Positions 7,956 through 17,008 of a stretch of DNA of 64,000 bases are shown here, piece by piece (the stretch's first letter is position 1; the number at the start of each line of letters is the position of its first letter). Both the position numbers and the translations under genes were made by a program. The stretch comes from Bacteroides sp. Lineage in GTDB: Bacteria; Bacteroidota; Bacteroidia; Bacteroidales; UBA7960. The stretch spans positions 122,552-186,551 of the forward strand of contig JAZBOS010000052.1 in NCBI GenBank assembly GCA_036351255.1. The letters are read 5' to 3'. The notes beneath the pieces were generated by a model. That model was given only the letters and a program-made list of their open reading frames with translations, made no database searches and had not been told where the DNA came from.

Positions 7956-10838
7956 ATGGGTACGACTTCATATAACCGGATGATTGTTTTTTTCTTTTTA
8001 TTGTCTTTGCCAATGCTTGGTTCTGGCCAGTATTTTATTTGGGGCCAGGATCCAGCTTCCCTGAAGTGGAAACAGATCCAGACCGAGCATTTTCAGGTCA
8101 TCTTTCCTGAAGATTTTGAAAAGCAGGGGGCTTTTTTATCCGATGCGCTAGAGTATTCCTATGAGGTGGGTACCCGAACCCTTGGCCACCGGCCCAGGAA
8201 GGTGCCCGTTATCATTCACAACCAGACCGTTGTGGCAAATGGTTTTGTTTCCTGGGCTCCGCGCCGCCTGGAGATGTTCTCCAATCCCCCTCAGAACAAC
8301 TATTCGCACGACTGGCTGGAACAACTAGCTGTACACGAATTCAGACACATCGTTCAGGTTGATAAGCTAAACCAGGGTGCCACACGCTTTCTTTCCTTCC
8401 TGATCGGAGAGCAGGCGCCTGGAGCGGTATTTGGATTATTTGTTCCCATGTGGTTTGCTGAAGGAGATGCCGTTGCTGTTGAAACCGGACTCTCCAATAG
8501 CGGTCGCGGCCGTTTGCCTTCTTTTGAGCAGGGCCTTAGGGCACAGGTCATTGAAAAAGGCCGGTATTCGTTCGATAAAGCATTCTTTGGATCGTTCAAG
8601 GATTATGTGCCTAATTACTATGAACTGGGGTATCAGTTAGTTACCGCTGGAAGGTTAAATTATGGGGTTGACATCTGGGATAAGGTGCTGACCAATGTTG
8701 GAAGGAAACCACATCCCCTGTTTCCCTTTTCCCATAGTTTAAAAAAATATGCAGGAGTAAACGATGCCCAGCATTACAGGCAAACCTTTGAGGCGCTGGA
8801 TTCGGCATGGAGGGTTCAGGACCGGCGCAATGAAGTGACGCCTCTGGAAATCATCAGTCCACCCAATAAGCTTTATGCCGATTACCGTTATCCTTCCTTT
8901 GTCAATGACACCCTTCTCGTTGCACTGAAGACAGGTTTTGAGAAGATACCCCAGGTTATTTCCATTGGTCGTGAGGGTGAGGAAGAAGTCCTGTTTTCAC
9001 CCGGATTGATCAATGCCCATGGCTTTTCAGCAGGGAGCGGTAAAATCGTATGGAGTGAGCAACGCACAGATCCCCGATGGGAACACCGTTCCTGGTCGGA
9101 GGTGCATTGTTACGATCTTGAAACACTGAAGCACAGCAGATTAACCCGCAGGACGCGTTTCTTTGCACCTGCCATTTCTTTTGATGGAACAAAGATTGCC
9201 GTTGCAGAGGTTACCGATAAGAATGAATATGCATTGGTGGTCCTTGATGCTGCAAGCGGCCAAGAGATTAGCCGCTTGACAACCCCTGCCAATGATTTTT
9301 TAATGACCCCTGCCTGGCACCCTGATAACCGTACCTTGCTGGCCATTGCCCTGGATGAATCCGGGAAAAGGATTGTTGCCGGGGATATGTATACCGGTGA
9401 CTTCTTCACAGTTTTTCACGCTGGATATACTGAGATTTCAAGACCTTCCTTTACTGAAAAAGGTGAGATCCTGTTTAACGGGGCCTTTTCTGGACTTGAA
9501 GGGATTTTCCTCTTAAATCCAGAAACCGGCACCGTTGGCCAGGTAGTTTCTTCAAAGTACGGCGCAAGGGATGCAGTACTTCAGCCCGGCATACCTAACC
9601 TTTTCTGGTCAGAATACACAGCTGGTGGTTATGTGGTTGCCAAAAGGGAAGAGATGACCGCTGAAGCTTTTCATTCTTTGGAAAAAGTTGTTGATCACTC
9701 CCTGAAATTCCACGCTGCCCTCAGAGATCAGGAAGGTGCCCTGGTGACTCAAAGCCATATTCCAAGAAATGAAAGGGAAATAAAACCGTATTATAAATTC
9801 CCGAACCTTTTCAACCTGCATTCGTGGTCGCCCGCATACATCGATGCCGGAAACCTGGATGTGAAACCCGGAGCAGCACTCTATTTCCAGGATGTACTCA
9901 GCACTTCGGTTGCCGTTTTAGGATATGATTATGACCTGAATGAAGAGGTAGGGACCTATTCTATCAACTACAGTTACGAGGGCTGGTATCCGGTTCTGAA
10001 CTTTTTCGCAGGGACAGGTTTAAGGCGTGCACAGTACCAACAGGGAAACGATATGATTCCTTTTCACTATCGGGAGAATGCTTTGAAGGTGGGCCTGAGC
10101 CTTCCCTTGTCTTTCCGACATTATGAATGGTATTATGGGGTCAGCCCGCTGGTCAGAATGGCTTTTACCCAGGTGGGCGCAACCAATAGCAGCCCGGACT
10201 TTTTCCGGAGGAATAATATGCGGTCGATGGAGTATCGCTTCTATGCCTATCGTCAGCAAAGATCTGTACAAAGGGATATCAGGCCTCGTTGGGCCCAGGT
10301 CGTTGATGTCAATTACCGGCACACTCCATTTTCAGGAGCTGATATGGGCAGTGTTTTCTCCGCAAGAGTTACAGGGTTCTTCCCGGGAATTCTTCGTCAT
10401 CATTCCTTGAGGCTTTCGGCAGGATGGCAGGAACATATCTCAGGGACCCCTGTGGAGCAAACCATAAACTACCGTTTTTCCAATCTTATAAATTACCCCA
10501 GGGGGATTACCGGGCATCGCGATGATCAGGTTGCCGTGTTTTCAGCTGATTATGCCTTCCCCATTTTGTATCCCGATTTGAGCATTCCTTACATTGTCTA
10601 TCTGAAAAGGATTAGTGCCAATCTATTCATCGACCGGGCCTATATAGAAACGATGATTCAACCTGAAGAGGGTCCTTCCTACGTGAATAAAGATGTCCTC
10701 AATTCAATGGGCGTTGAACTTACCGGAAATATGCATTTCTTCCGGTTTATCAGCCCCATTGACCTGGGGGGCAGGATGTATTACCTGCCCGAAAATAAGG
10801 AGACTGGATTCCAGCTATTGTTTGGGGTTAGCTTTTAG
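7956..10838 (+). CDS. Secreted HExxH metallopeptidase-like / beta-propeller / outer-membrane barrel protein
   Basis: 960 residues. A signal peptide (hydrophobic residues about 9-25, SGQ cleavage region) is followed by a domain with HEFRH at about 127-131 and a downstream WFAEGDA Glu near 168, the arrangement of a gluzincin (peptidase MA-like) zinc site. Residues about 320-600 contain repeated TolB/WD-like blades (for example SFDGTKIAVAEV). From about 640 to the end alternating aromatic/polar strands and a terminal Phe (GVSF) indicate a beta-barrel that could be inserted by the Bam complex. The three-part architecture suggests an outer-membrane-anchored periplasmic or surface protease; activity is untested. 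Its last 11 bases overlap the convergent wecA-like gene. Confidence 0.75.
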   Translation: MGTTSYNRMIVFFFLLSLPMLGSGQYFIWGQDPASLKWKQIQTEHFQVIFPEDFEKQGAFLSDALEYSYEVGTRTLGHRPRKVPVIIHNQTVVANGFVSWAPRRLEMFSNPPQNNYSHDWLEQLAVHEFRHIVQVDKLNQGATRFLSFLIGEQAPGAVFGLFVPMWFAEGDAVAVETGLSNSGRGRLPSFEQGLRAQVIEKGRYSFDKAFFGSFKDYVPNYYELGYQLVTAGRLNYGVDIWDKVLTNVGRKPHPLFPFSHSLKKYAGVNDAQHYRQTFEALDSAWRVQDRRNEVTPLEIISPPNKLYADYRYPSFVNDTLLVALKTGFEKIPQVISIGREGEEEVLFSPGLINAHGFSAGSGKIVWSEQRTDPRWEHRSWSEVHCYDLETLKHSRLTRRTRFFAPAISFDGTKIAVAEVTDKNEYALVVLDAASGQEISRLTTPANDFLMTPAWHPDNRTLLAIALDESGKRIVAGDMYTGDFFTVFHAGYTEISRPSFTEKGEILFNGAFSGLEGIFLLNPETGTVGQVVSSKYGARDAVLQPGIPNLFWSEYTAGGYVVAKREEMTAEAFHSLEKVVDHSLKFHAALRDQEGALVTQSHIPRNEREIKPYYKFPNLFNLHSWSPAYIDAGNLDVKPGAALYFQDVLSTSVAVLGYDYDLNEEVGTYSINYSYEGWYPVLNFFAGTGLRRAQYQQGNDMIPFHYRENALKVGLSLPLSFRHYEWYYGVSPLVRMAFTQVGATNSSPDFFRRNNMRSMEYRFYAYRQQRSVQRDIRPRWAQVVDVNYRHTPFSGADMGSVFSARVTGFFPGILRHHSLRLSAGWQEHISGTPVEQTINYRFSNLINYPRGITGHRDDQVAVFSADYAFPILYPDLSIPYIVYLKRISANLFIDRAYIETMIQPEEGPSYVNKDVLNSMGVELTGNMHFFRFISPIDLGGRMYYLPENKETGFQLLFGVSF

Positions 10839-11907
10839 GAAGTTCGGGCGGAGGCCTTAGGGCAACAATAAAAAGAAAAAGAAACAAGGCCGAAAGATAA
10901 GCGATAAAAAGGTAGGAGTAGACAGGCTCCCACTTAGGTGCAAGGCGGTTGATGAGAATGGTAAGGACTGTTGAGATCAAGGAAAAAACCAGGAAAAAGA
11001 TGGCGACTCTTCGGTCGCTTAATCCCAGATAGGAGAGGTGGTGGGTGGTATGGTCCTTTCCTCCCACAAAAGGATTCCCCCCTTTCGAAATCCTTTTGTA
11101 AAAAACAGTCGTGGTATCGATCAGTGGTAGGGCAAAGGCCATGGCTACCATAATGACCCTTGGCATCCGGCTTACTTCATCTCCACTACCGACAGCATTC
11201 CAAAAATAGAGAATCCCCAGACCTGCAAGTAAAATGCCCAGAAACTGGCTCCCGGTATCTCCCATATACATTCTGGAAGGGTTCCAGTTGTAATATAGGA
11301 ACCCAATCAGAGACGCCAGGCCTCCGATCAAAATGATGATCACGGGATTGGAAAAATCATGCCCCATCAAAACAATGCCCAAAATAGCCAGTAAAATGCT
11401 TATTGAAACCACAGTAGTAATTCCATCCATATTGTCCAGCATATTTATGGAATTCATTATTCCCACTACCCAGAAGAGGGTCAGCAGGTAGTTCAGCCAT
11501 TCGTTTCCAAAAAATTGGATATTGGTGCCGGATAATATTAGCAAAACACCACACATCAGCTGCCCGGCAAATTTCAGCCAGGGGTGAGTGTTATAGGCAT
11601 CATCGTAAAGGCCAACAAGAAATCCAAGCGAAACAGCTGCTAACAGCCCAAAAGTTCCTAGGTTGGAAAAGTCATTGGCATCATTTTTTAGCAGTGAAAG
11701 GCTAATCAGGGAAAAAAGGAAAATAATAAAAAAGGAAATTCCACCGAGGGCTGGTTTTGCTTTAGAGTTCCAGCGAATAATGGTTTCCTGGTTGTTCCTG
11801 ATGCCCAGGGTTTTTGAGAACTTTAGCAGTAAGCCGTTGATGACCAGGGAAAATACCAGGGCAGCCACAAAAAAAACTGAATAAATTAAGGCGAGGTAAA
11901 TGCTCAT
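10828..11907 (-). CDS. WecA/TagO-like undecaprenyl-phosphate sugar-1-phosphate transferase
   Basis: 359 residues, about ten membrane segments, MraY/WecA family. It starts surface glycan synthesis by moving a HexNAc-1-phosphate from a UDP-sugar to undecaprenyl phosphate at the inner membrane. Visible family motifs are MLDNMDGITT (Asp-rich catalytic site), GDTGSQFLG and the cytoplasmic HHLSYLG near residue 290. It is the last gene of the exopolysaccharide run, 22 bp after rfbC, and its stop overlaps the convergent neighbour. WecA-type GlcNAc-1-P transfer is likely, but sugar choice is not provable here. Confidence 0.88.
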   Translation of the reverse strand: MSIYLALIYSVFFVAALVFSLVINGLLLKFSKTLGIRNNQETIIRWNSKAKPALGGISFFIIFLFSLISLSLLKNDANDFSNLGTFGLLAAVSLGFLVGLYDDAYNTHPWLKFAGQLMCGVLLILSGTNIQFFGNEWLNYLLTLFWVVGIMNSINMLDNMDGITTVVSISILLAILGIVLMGHDFSNPVIIILIGGLASLIGFLYYNWNPSRMYMGDTGSQFLGILLAGLGILYFWNAVGSGDEVSRMPRVIMVAMAFALPLIDTTTVFYKRISKGGNPFVGGKDHTTHHLSYLGLSDRRVAIFFLVFSLISTVLTILINRLAPKWEPVYSYLFIAYLSALFLFLFIVALRPPPELPKS

Positions 11908-11929
11908 CTATCTTCTGGGTTTTCCAAGA

Positions 11930-12472
11930 TTAAAAGGGACTCACAAAATCTTTTAAAAAACCAGCCTGCCGATCTTTATCGGAAAGGATAGGGGTGTCAA
12001 CATCCCAGTCGATGCCCAGGTCAGGGTCATCCCAGCGCAAAGCGCTATCACATTCCTTATTGTATACCTTGGTGCATTTATAAACGAAAATGGTGTTTTC
12101 TTCAAGGGAAACAAAACCATGGGCAAAACCTGCGGGGATATAGAGCATGGTATGCATGCGGTCATCCAGTCTTAGTTTAAAATGTTGTCCAAAGGTGGGC
12201 TCATCCTTTCTTAGATCCACAACAACATCAATGACTGCTCCGCGGACGGTCCTTACCAGTTTCCCTTGCTCAAAGGGGGGTACCTGAAAATGCAAGCCCC
12301 TGATTACTCCTTTTTGAGAAGAAGACTGGTTGTCTTGGGAAAAGGCCACGTCCAGGCCTGCCTTTTGAAAGCTTTCTTCATTCCAGGATTCAAAAAAATA
12401 ACCCCTCTCATCGCCAAAAACTTTAGGCTGAATGACTAACAAACCACGGAAGGGCGTTTCCTCAATATGCAT
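11930..12472 (-). CDS. rfbC: dTDP-4-dehydrorhamnose 3,5-epimerase
   Basis: 180 residues of the RmlC cupin family, third enzyme of dTDP-L-rhamnose synthesis. Conserved features are the FGDERGYFFE N-terminal block, the catalytic His region GVIRGLHFQ, VRGAVIDVVVDLR and the catalytic Tyr/substrate segment GFAHGF...YKCT. Its ATG overlaps the stop of wzc in a TAATG, implying translational coupling. The reductase of the same pathway (rfbD) lies at the far right end of the window, so the rhamnose genes are dispersed rather than a single rml operon. Confidence 0.95.
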   Translation of the reverse strand: MHIEETPFRGLLVIQPKVFGDERGYFFESWNEESFQKAGLDVAFSQDNQSSSQKGVIRGLHFQVPPFEQGKLVRTVRGAVIDVVVDLRKDEPTFGQHFKLRLDDRMHTMLYIPAGFAHGFVSLEENTIFVYKCTKVYNKECDSALRWDDPDLGIDWDVDTPILSDKDRQAGFLKDFVSPF

Positions 12473-14910
12473 TATTTGAATAATTTTTTTATTCTCTTTC
12501 TGATCCGTTTAAAAATTGAAGCTCCTTTTGAGCTGGAGGTCATCGATTCTTCATAGTAGCCATAACCGTATCCACCATAATACCCATAGGCATAGCCCTT
12601 ATCGTAACCGTAACTTGAGTATTCCCTGTCGACCGCATTTAAAACAATAGATAAATTGGTAATGTTGCTTTCCGATACCAGGCGGTTGACGTTCTGGATA
12701 AAGATCCGTTTTGAGTAATTGGCCTTGAAAATATATACAGGATACTCGGCCATCAGGACGCTCTTCATACCGTCCGTAACGATACCCACCGGCGGGTTGT
12801 CAATAATGACGTAATCGTATTTCGATTTAAGATAGGCCACCAGCTGATCCATCTTTGGGGTAAGGATAAGCTCGGATGGGTTGGGCGGAACCGGTCCTGC
12901 CGTGATAAAGTCTAGGTTCTTCACCCGCGAGGGTTTGATGCAATCCTCAATTTCGTCAATTCCCGAAAGGATGGTGCTGACCCCTTTGACGTTTTCGGTG
13001 TTAAATCCAAGGTGAATCTTGGGCTTACGCATGTCGAGGTCAATCACGATGACCCTTTTGTCGCTGAAGGCGAGTATCCCCGCCAGGTTCATGGCAAAAA
13101 AGGTCTTTCCTTCACCCGATATGGTAGAGGTGACCGCTACCAGTTTGCTGCCGGGTTCATTGTTGATAAACTGCAGATTGGTCCGGATTGATCGCAGGGA
13201 TTCGGAAATGAGCGATTTTGGTTTTTTTAATACCAGCAACTGGTTCGGGGGAATCTCACTCTTGTATTTGGGAATAACCCCCAGGACAGGTGAATTAGTA
13301 TATTTCAGAATATCGTGAAGCGATGGAATTTCGTTATAGAAAAGGTATTTCAAAAGGATAATCCCTGCCCCCAGGAAGATAGCTGCCAGCAAACTGCTTA
13401 AGTAAACGTTTCTGGCAATGGGCGATATGGGTTTTGTTGGAGTCTTTGAACGTTCCAGGATGATGCTCTGTGAAACAAAACCTGCCCTCGAGATGGAGTA
13501 TTCTGCTTTCTTTTCAACAAGCTGATTGTAGAACCGTTCGTTAATGCTGTATACGCGCTGCAGTCTGCTAAATTCAATCATATTGTACCGGGAGGCGCGG
13601 TTAGTGAGCACCGATTCAAAATCATTGATTTTTTGCTCCAGCTCTTCTATTCTTGAACGGATATTATTTTTCAAGGCCGCAATGCTCTCAATGAGCATTC
13701 GTTTCTGTATGCCTATCTGGTAGTCAAGGGCTTCTATCTGACGGCTGTTTGGGGTCACCTCATACAATAACTTTTCACGTTCCATCAGTTGTTCCTGCAA
13801 GGCCTGAAGCAGGTTGGAAATAGTGCCTCTGAATTCGCTGCCCGAAAGAAAAGCAATCAGTTTATAAATGTCAATGTCCTCATCGGAGTTGAGGCTTTTT
13901 TCTATCTCCGAATAGATCCTGTCCTCCATTTCAAGCATGACGATCTGGTTCTCATAATCGCCAATGCGCGAGTGAATGGCAGGCAAGGGTGTAATGGTTG
14001 CCTCGTCTATGTTGTGCTCCTTCTTGAAACTATCCAGATCCATTTCTGAACCGGCCAGCTCATCAAAAACAAGGTCTAGCTGACGGTCAATGAATTCAAG
14101 AATATTGTTGGCACTTTCCGCCTTCTTTTCCAGGTCAAATACATTGAATTCCTCAGCCATGGCATTCACAATATCCGAAGCTTTCTGGGGGTTTGTTCCC
14201 GTATGGCTGATCAAAATGGTGCGAGCTGCAGCATTCAGGACATTAATTTTGATGTCCGGCGAGAATTTTGAGATTGCGGTTTCCGGGTTGTTCAGCACGA
14301 AGAAATAGGGGTTCCTGGTGAAAACGCTTTGCTGCTCCTGGAAAATACGGGGGTTGTCTACTTCAACCTTGATGTCGAGATCGGCCAGGGAAATGCTCCG
14401 GCCAGACTGAAACTCTTGCCGCTGAGGACCCTTACCGTTGATTTCGTAATTGATCACCACTTTTTCCTGATCCACAAAATCAATGTTGATGGGGATCCCG
14501 TATAATGACCCGTTCTTCACCTTTGCTTCTACACGAAATGGGGCATTTTTGTAAAGCTCGAAATTGAGCACTCTGCCTTTTGTGAAATAACTTACGTCGA
14601 GTGGCAGTTGGGATAATGCCCTGTGTTGAAAAACCGAAGACCGAATTAGCTCGATTTGCTTGGCCATGTCATCCTCGTAAATGTTTACCGTTGAAAGGAT
14701 GCTGCTGGTCTGGTTCTGTCCGCCCAGTTGCAAAATAGCTGAGGTTTGATAAACGGGAGGCGTATAGCGCAGGTATAACCAAGACCCCCCAATGGCCAGG
14801 GCAATAAAGGCAAGGGGGAATAGAATGTTTCGCTTAGCAATGTAAAGAAACAGTTTTACATCAAGCTCATCGTTAAGAACGGATATTTTTTTTAAAGGTT
14901 CTCCAGCCAT
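12472..14910 (-). CDS. wzc: Wzc-like polysaccharide co-polymerase / tyrosine autokinase
   Basis: 812 residues. An N-terminal membrane helix (about 30-50), periplasmic Wzz and coiled-coil domains (to about 500), a second membrane helix near 510-530 and a cytoplasmic BY-kinase domain. The kinase has Walker A STISGEGKT (about 595), A' VIVIDLDMRKP and Walker B YVIIDNPPVG. The tail near 765-790 is a tyrosine cluster (YGYDKGYAYGYYGGYGYGYY), the usual autophosphorylation region. It controls chain length and export of exopolysaccharide together with Wza, whose gene stops 3 nt upstream. Overlaps rfbC by one base. Confidence 0.95.
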   Translation of the reverse strand: MAGEPLKKISVLNDELDVKLFLYIAKRNILFPLAFIALAIGGSWLYLRYTPPVYQTSAILQLGGQNQTSSILSTVNIYEDDMAKQIELIRSSVFQHRALSQLPLDVSYFTKGRVLNFELYKNAPFRVEAKVKNGSLYGIPINIDFVDQEKVVINYEINGKGPQRQEFQSGRSISLADLDIKVEVDNPRIFQEQQSVFTRNPYFFVLNNPETAISKFSPDIKINVLNAAARTILISHTGTNPQKASDIVNAMAEEFNVFDLEKKAESANNILEFIDRQLDLVFDELAGSEMDLDSFKKEHNIDEATITPLPAIHSRIGDYENQIVMLEMEDRIYSEIEKSLNSDEDIDIYKLIAFLSGSEFRGTISNLLQALQEQLMEREKLLYEVTPNSRQIEALDYQIGIQKRMLIESIAALKNNIRSRIEELEQKINDFESVLTNRASRYNMIEFSRLQRVYSINERFYNQLVEKKAEYSISRAGFVSQSIILERSKTPTKPISPIARNVYLSSLLAAIFLGAGIILLKYLFYNEIPSLHDILKYTNSPVLGVIPKYKSEIPPNQLLVLKKPKSLISESLRSIRTNLQFINNEPGSKLVAVTSTISGEGKTFFAMNLAGILAFSDKRVIVIDLDMRKPKIHLGFNTENVKGVSTILSGIDEIEDCIKPSRVKNLDFITAGPVPPNPSELILTPKMDQLVAYLKSKYDYVIIDNPPVGIVTDGMKSVLMAEYPVYIFKANYSKRIFIQNVNRLVSESNITNLSIVLNAVDREYSSYGYDKGYAYGYYGGYGYGYYEESMTSSSKGASIFKRIRKRIKKLFK

Positions 14911-14913
14911 TGT

Positions 14914-15663
14914 TTAATTGGTGAACAGGGAATAAACCAATAGTGCGGTTGTTATAAGTGAGAGATATGGGGTCACATTCTCCAGGATACGCTGGGGCAC
15001 CCTTTCGCGGGGCTCAACGTAAATGATATCGTTGGCCTGGAGGACTAAATTTGCATTCTTCACCCCATCTATGGTTGAAAGGTTTACCAGGTAAACCCTT
15101 GGGTTTTCTGGGCCGCCCCTGATTAGCTTTACCCTGGAGGATTTCCCGTCGGCAATACCACCCGATTGTGCAAGAGCTTCAAAAAGGGTCGTGTTGGGGT
15201 TTTCCAGGTATAAAACGCGGGAAGTGCCTCCTCTCCCCCCGGGGAAAATTATGACCCGGTTGTTGACTACCCGGAGTTGCACAAAGGGATTGTTATAAAA
15301 TTCTGTGAAAGCATTCTCAAGCATGGCTTCTGCCTCACGCGTGGTCAGCCCTGAAACTGTTGTGCGGCCCAAAACAGGTAGCTTAATGGTCCCGTCATAT
15401 TCAACACGGTAGGTTAGTTGCTGCTGTCTTAAGTTTTGATTCGACAGCATGGTCACGGGGTCAATTAAGCGTTCTCCGTCATTGGTAAACAACTGAAAAC
15501 TGATCTCATCATTGGGAGCAAGGCGGTATTGATCGGTTATCAACAAGTCATTCAGGTCCGAGTATTCATAATCCCGGGGCGTTCGTAACATTTGTTCGGG
15601 ATTGAGTACACTGCACGAAGAGAAAACCAGCACAAACAATAAGGGGAAAAAGTGATTCTTCAT
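14914..15663 (-). CDS. wza: Wza-like polysaccharide export lipoprotein
   Basis: 249 residues. The lipobox (VFSSCSV, Cys17) indicates an outer-membrane lipoprotein. A Poly_export domain (about 45-140: LAPNDEISFQLF...) and a SLBB domain (about 145-215) follow. A C-terminal hydrophobic segment (about 225-245) replaces the amphipathic helix of E. coli Wza, as is common in Bacteroidota. It forms the outer-membrane exit for the glycan made by this locus. A -7 box 24 nt upstream suggests a promoter for wza-wzc-rfbC-wecA. Confidence 0.92.
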   Translation of the reverse strand: MKNHFFPLLFVLVFSSCSVLNPEQMLRTPRDYEYSDLNDLLITDQYRLAPNDEISFQLFTNDGERLIDPVTMLSNQNLRQQQLTYRVEYDGTIKLPVLGRTTVSGLTTREAEAMLENAFTEFYNNPFVQLRVVNNRVIIFPGGRGGTSRVLYLENPNTTLFEALAQSGGIADGKSSRVKLIRGGPENPRVYLVNLSTIDGVKNANLVLQANDIIYVEPRERVPQRILENVTPYLSLITTALLVYSLFTN

Positions 15664-15686
15664 GAGGGTTTTTTCGATTAGAAGGA

Positions 15687-15694
15687 CAAATTTA
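15687..15694 (-). promoter_or_regulatory. -7 promoter element (TAAATTTG) upstream of wza
   Basis: Exact TAnnTTTG match on the minus strand, 24 nt before the wza start. No convincing -33 TTG. It would allow the export part of the locus to be transcribed separately from asnB and the glycosyltransferase. Confidence 0.5.
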
Positions 15695-15744
15695 TAAAAA
15701 AGCGTGGTCAGTTTGAATAAAATAATTACTCATGGTATCGCTTA

Positions 15745-16947
15745 TTATGGTTTTATTCCTTTTCCGGAAAGCAATTCATAGTAATATTCAACCGTATCAT
15801 TTACCAGGCGCTGGTAATGAAACTTATGGCTCACCAATTCCCAACCACCCCTGCCCATTTTCTCCCTGAGGGCTTCATTTTCCACAAGCAATAACAACTG
15901 GGATGCAAACTCCTCCGGATCAAAACTTTTAGTTAGCAAGGCTGTTTCGCCAGGGAGAACAATGTTCCCAATCCCTCCCACATTGGTTGATACAATGGGT
16001 TTACCGGCAGCCTGGGCCTCAATGAGGCTCACAGGCGTGCCTTCGTTCAGCGAACAGAGGGCAATGATGTCCATCCCGGCATTCACCTGACCCATTTCTG
16101 TGATCCATCCGGTGAAAGTCAGAAAAGCAGTTCGCCGATTTTTTTGCCAATCCACAAAACCAAAATTCAAATGCCGGGCCTTCGTTTCTATTGATTGTCG
16201 TGACTCCCCATCGCCAATGATAAATGCCCTGATTTTGGCCTGGCTCTTTTGCCTTAAGATATGAAGGGCTTCCAGAAACAAATTGTGGTTTTTAATAGGT
16301 ACCAGCCTGCCTACAATGCCTATGGCTAATTCATCTTCTTTTATCTGGTATTTTTCACGAAAAGCTATCCGTTTTCTTTCCTGATCTTCGCGAAACCGTG
16401 AAAGGTCAAAGCCCAGGGGAATGACCCTGATTTTTTCTTCAGGACACATCCTGTATTTAATGCTAAGGTCATATTTCTGAATATCACTGATGGCAATGAT
16501 CCCTGTGCTGACCCCGGCAAGATACCGTTCGATGTTTTTGTAAAAACCGGCTTTCAGGTGGCTGAAATAAGCATCAAAAACATGCCCGTGAAAAGTGTGA
16601 ACGATTACCGGCACTTTTTCTGCTCTGGCTGCCAGGCGTCCCAGCGCCCCTGCTTTTGAAGCATGCGTATGAACAATGTGGGGTTTGTATTCCCGAATGA
16701 TCTTTCTGATCTGGCGAAAGGCGGATAGGTCCTGTGTCGGAGATAAACTGCGGCGCATGGTTTCGACGATCACAGGGGTAACGCCAAGCTGGTTTGGGAT
16801 AAATTCTGAATTCTTTTCCGAAGGGTCGTTTTTGCCTCCCACAAGCAGGGTCTCAAATTCAGCGGGAAGGTATCGCGTCAGGTAGGCGGCGTTGTAGGTG
16901 GGGCCACCCAGGTTGAAGCGGTTAAGTATCCGGAGTACCCTGATCAT
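15745..16947 (-). CDS. Family 4 glycosyltransferase
   Basis: 400 residues, GT-B fold. The N-terminal domain starts LRILNRFNLGGPTYNAAYL; the C-terminal GT4 domain has GIVGRLVPIKN and the donor-binding EGTPVSLIEAQAAGKPIVSTNVGG block including the E-x7-E motif. It adds a sugar from an activated donor during exopolysaccharide repeat assembly at the inner membrane. An inserted segment around residues 250-275 precedes the donor motif. Only this glycosyltransferase and the initiating enzyme are in the locus, so other transferases, flippase and polymerase must be encoded elsewhere. Confidence 0.92.
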   Translation of the reverse strand: MIRVLRILNRFNLGGPTYNAAYLTRYLPAEFETLLVGGKNDPSEKNSEFIPNQLGVTPVIVETMRRSLSPTQDLSAFRQIRKIIREYKPHIVHTHASKAGALGRLAARAEKVPVIVHTFHGHVFDAYFSHLKAGFYKNIERYLAGVSTGIIAISDIQKYDLSIKYRMCPEEKIRVIPLGFDLSRFREDQERKRIAFREKYQIKEDELAIGIVGRLVPIKNHNLFLEALHILRQKSQAKIRAFIIGDGESRQSIETKARHLNFGFVDWQKNRRTAFLTFTGWITEMGQVNAGMDIIALCSLNEGTPVSLIEAQAAGKPIVSTNVGGIGNIVLPGETALLTKSFDPEEFASQLLLLVENEALREKMGRGGWELVSHKFHYQRLVNDTVEYYYELLSGKGIKP

Positions 16948-16952
16948 CTATG

Positions 16953-16960
16953 CAAATATA
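16953..16960 (-). promoter_or_regulatory. -7 promoter element (TATATTTG) at the glycosyltransferase start
   Basis: Exact TAnnTTTG on the minus strand ending only 5 nt before the ATG at 16947. If used, the transcript would be leaderless or nearly so; no matching -33 TTG was found. Confidence 0.35.
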
Positions 16961-17008
16961 TGTGCCAAAAATACAATAAATTTTGATTAAACCATTAAAA
17001 AAACTTAT

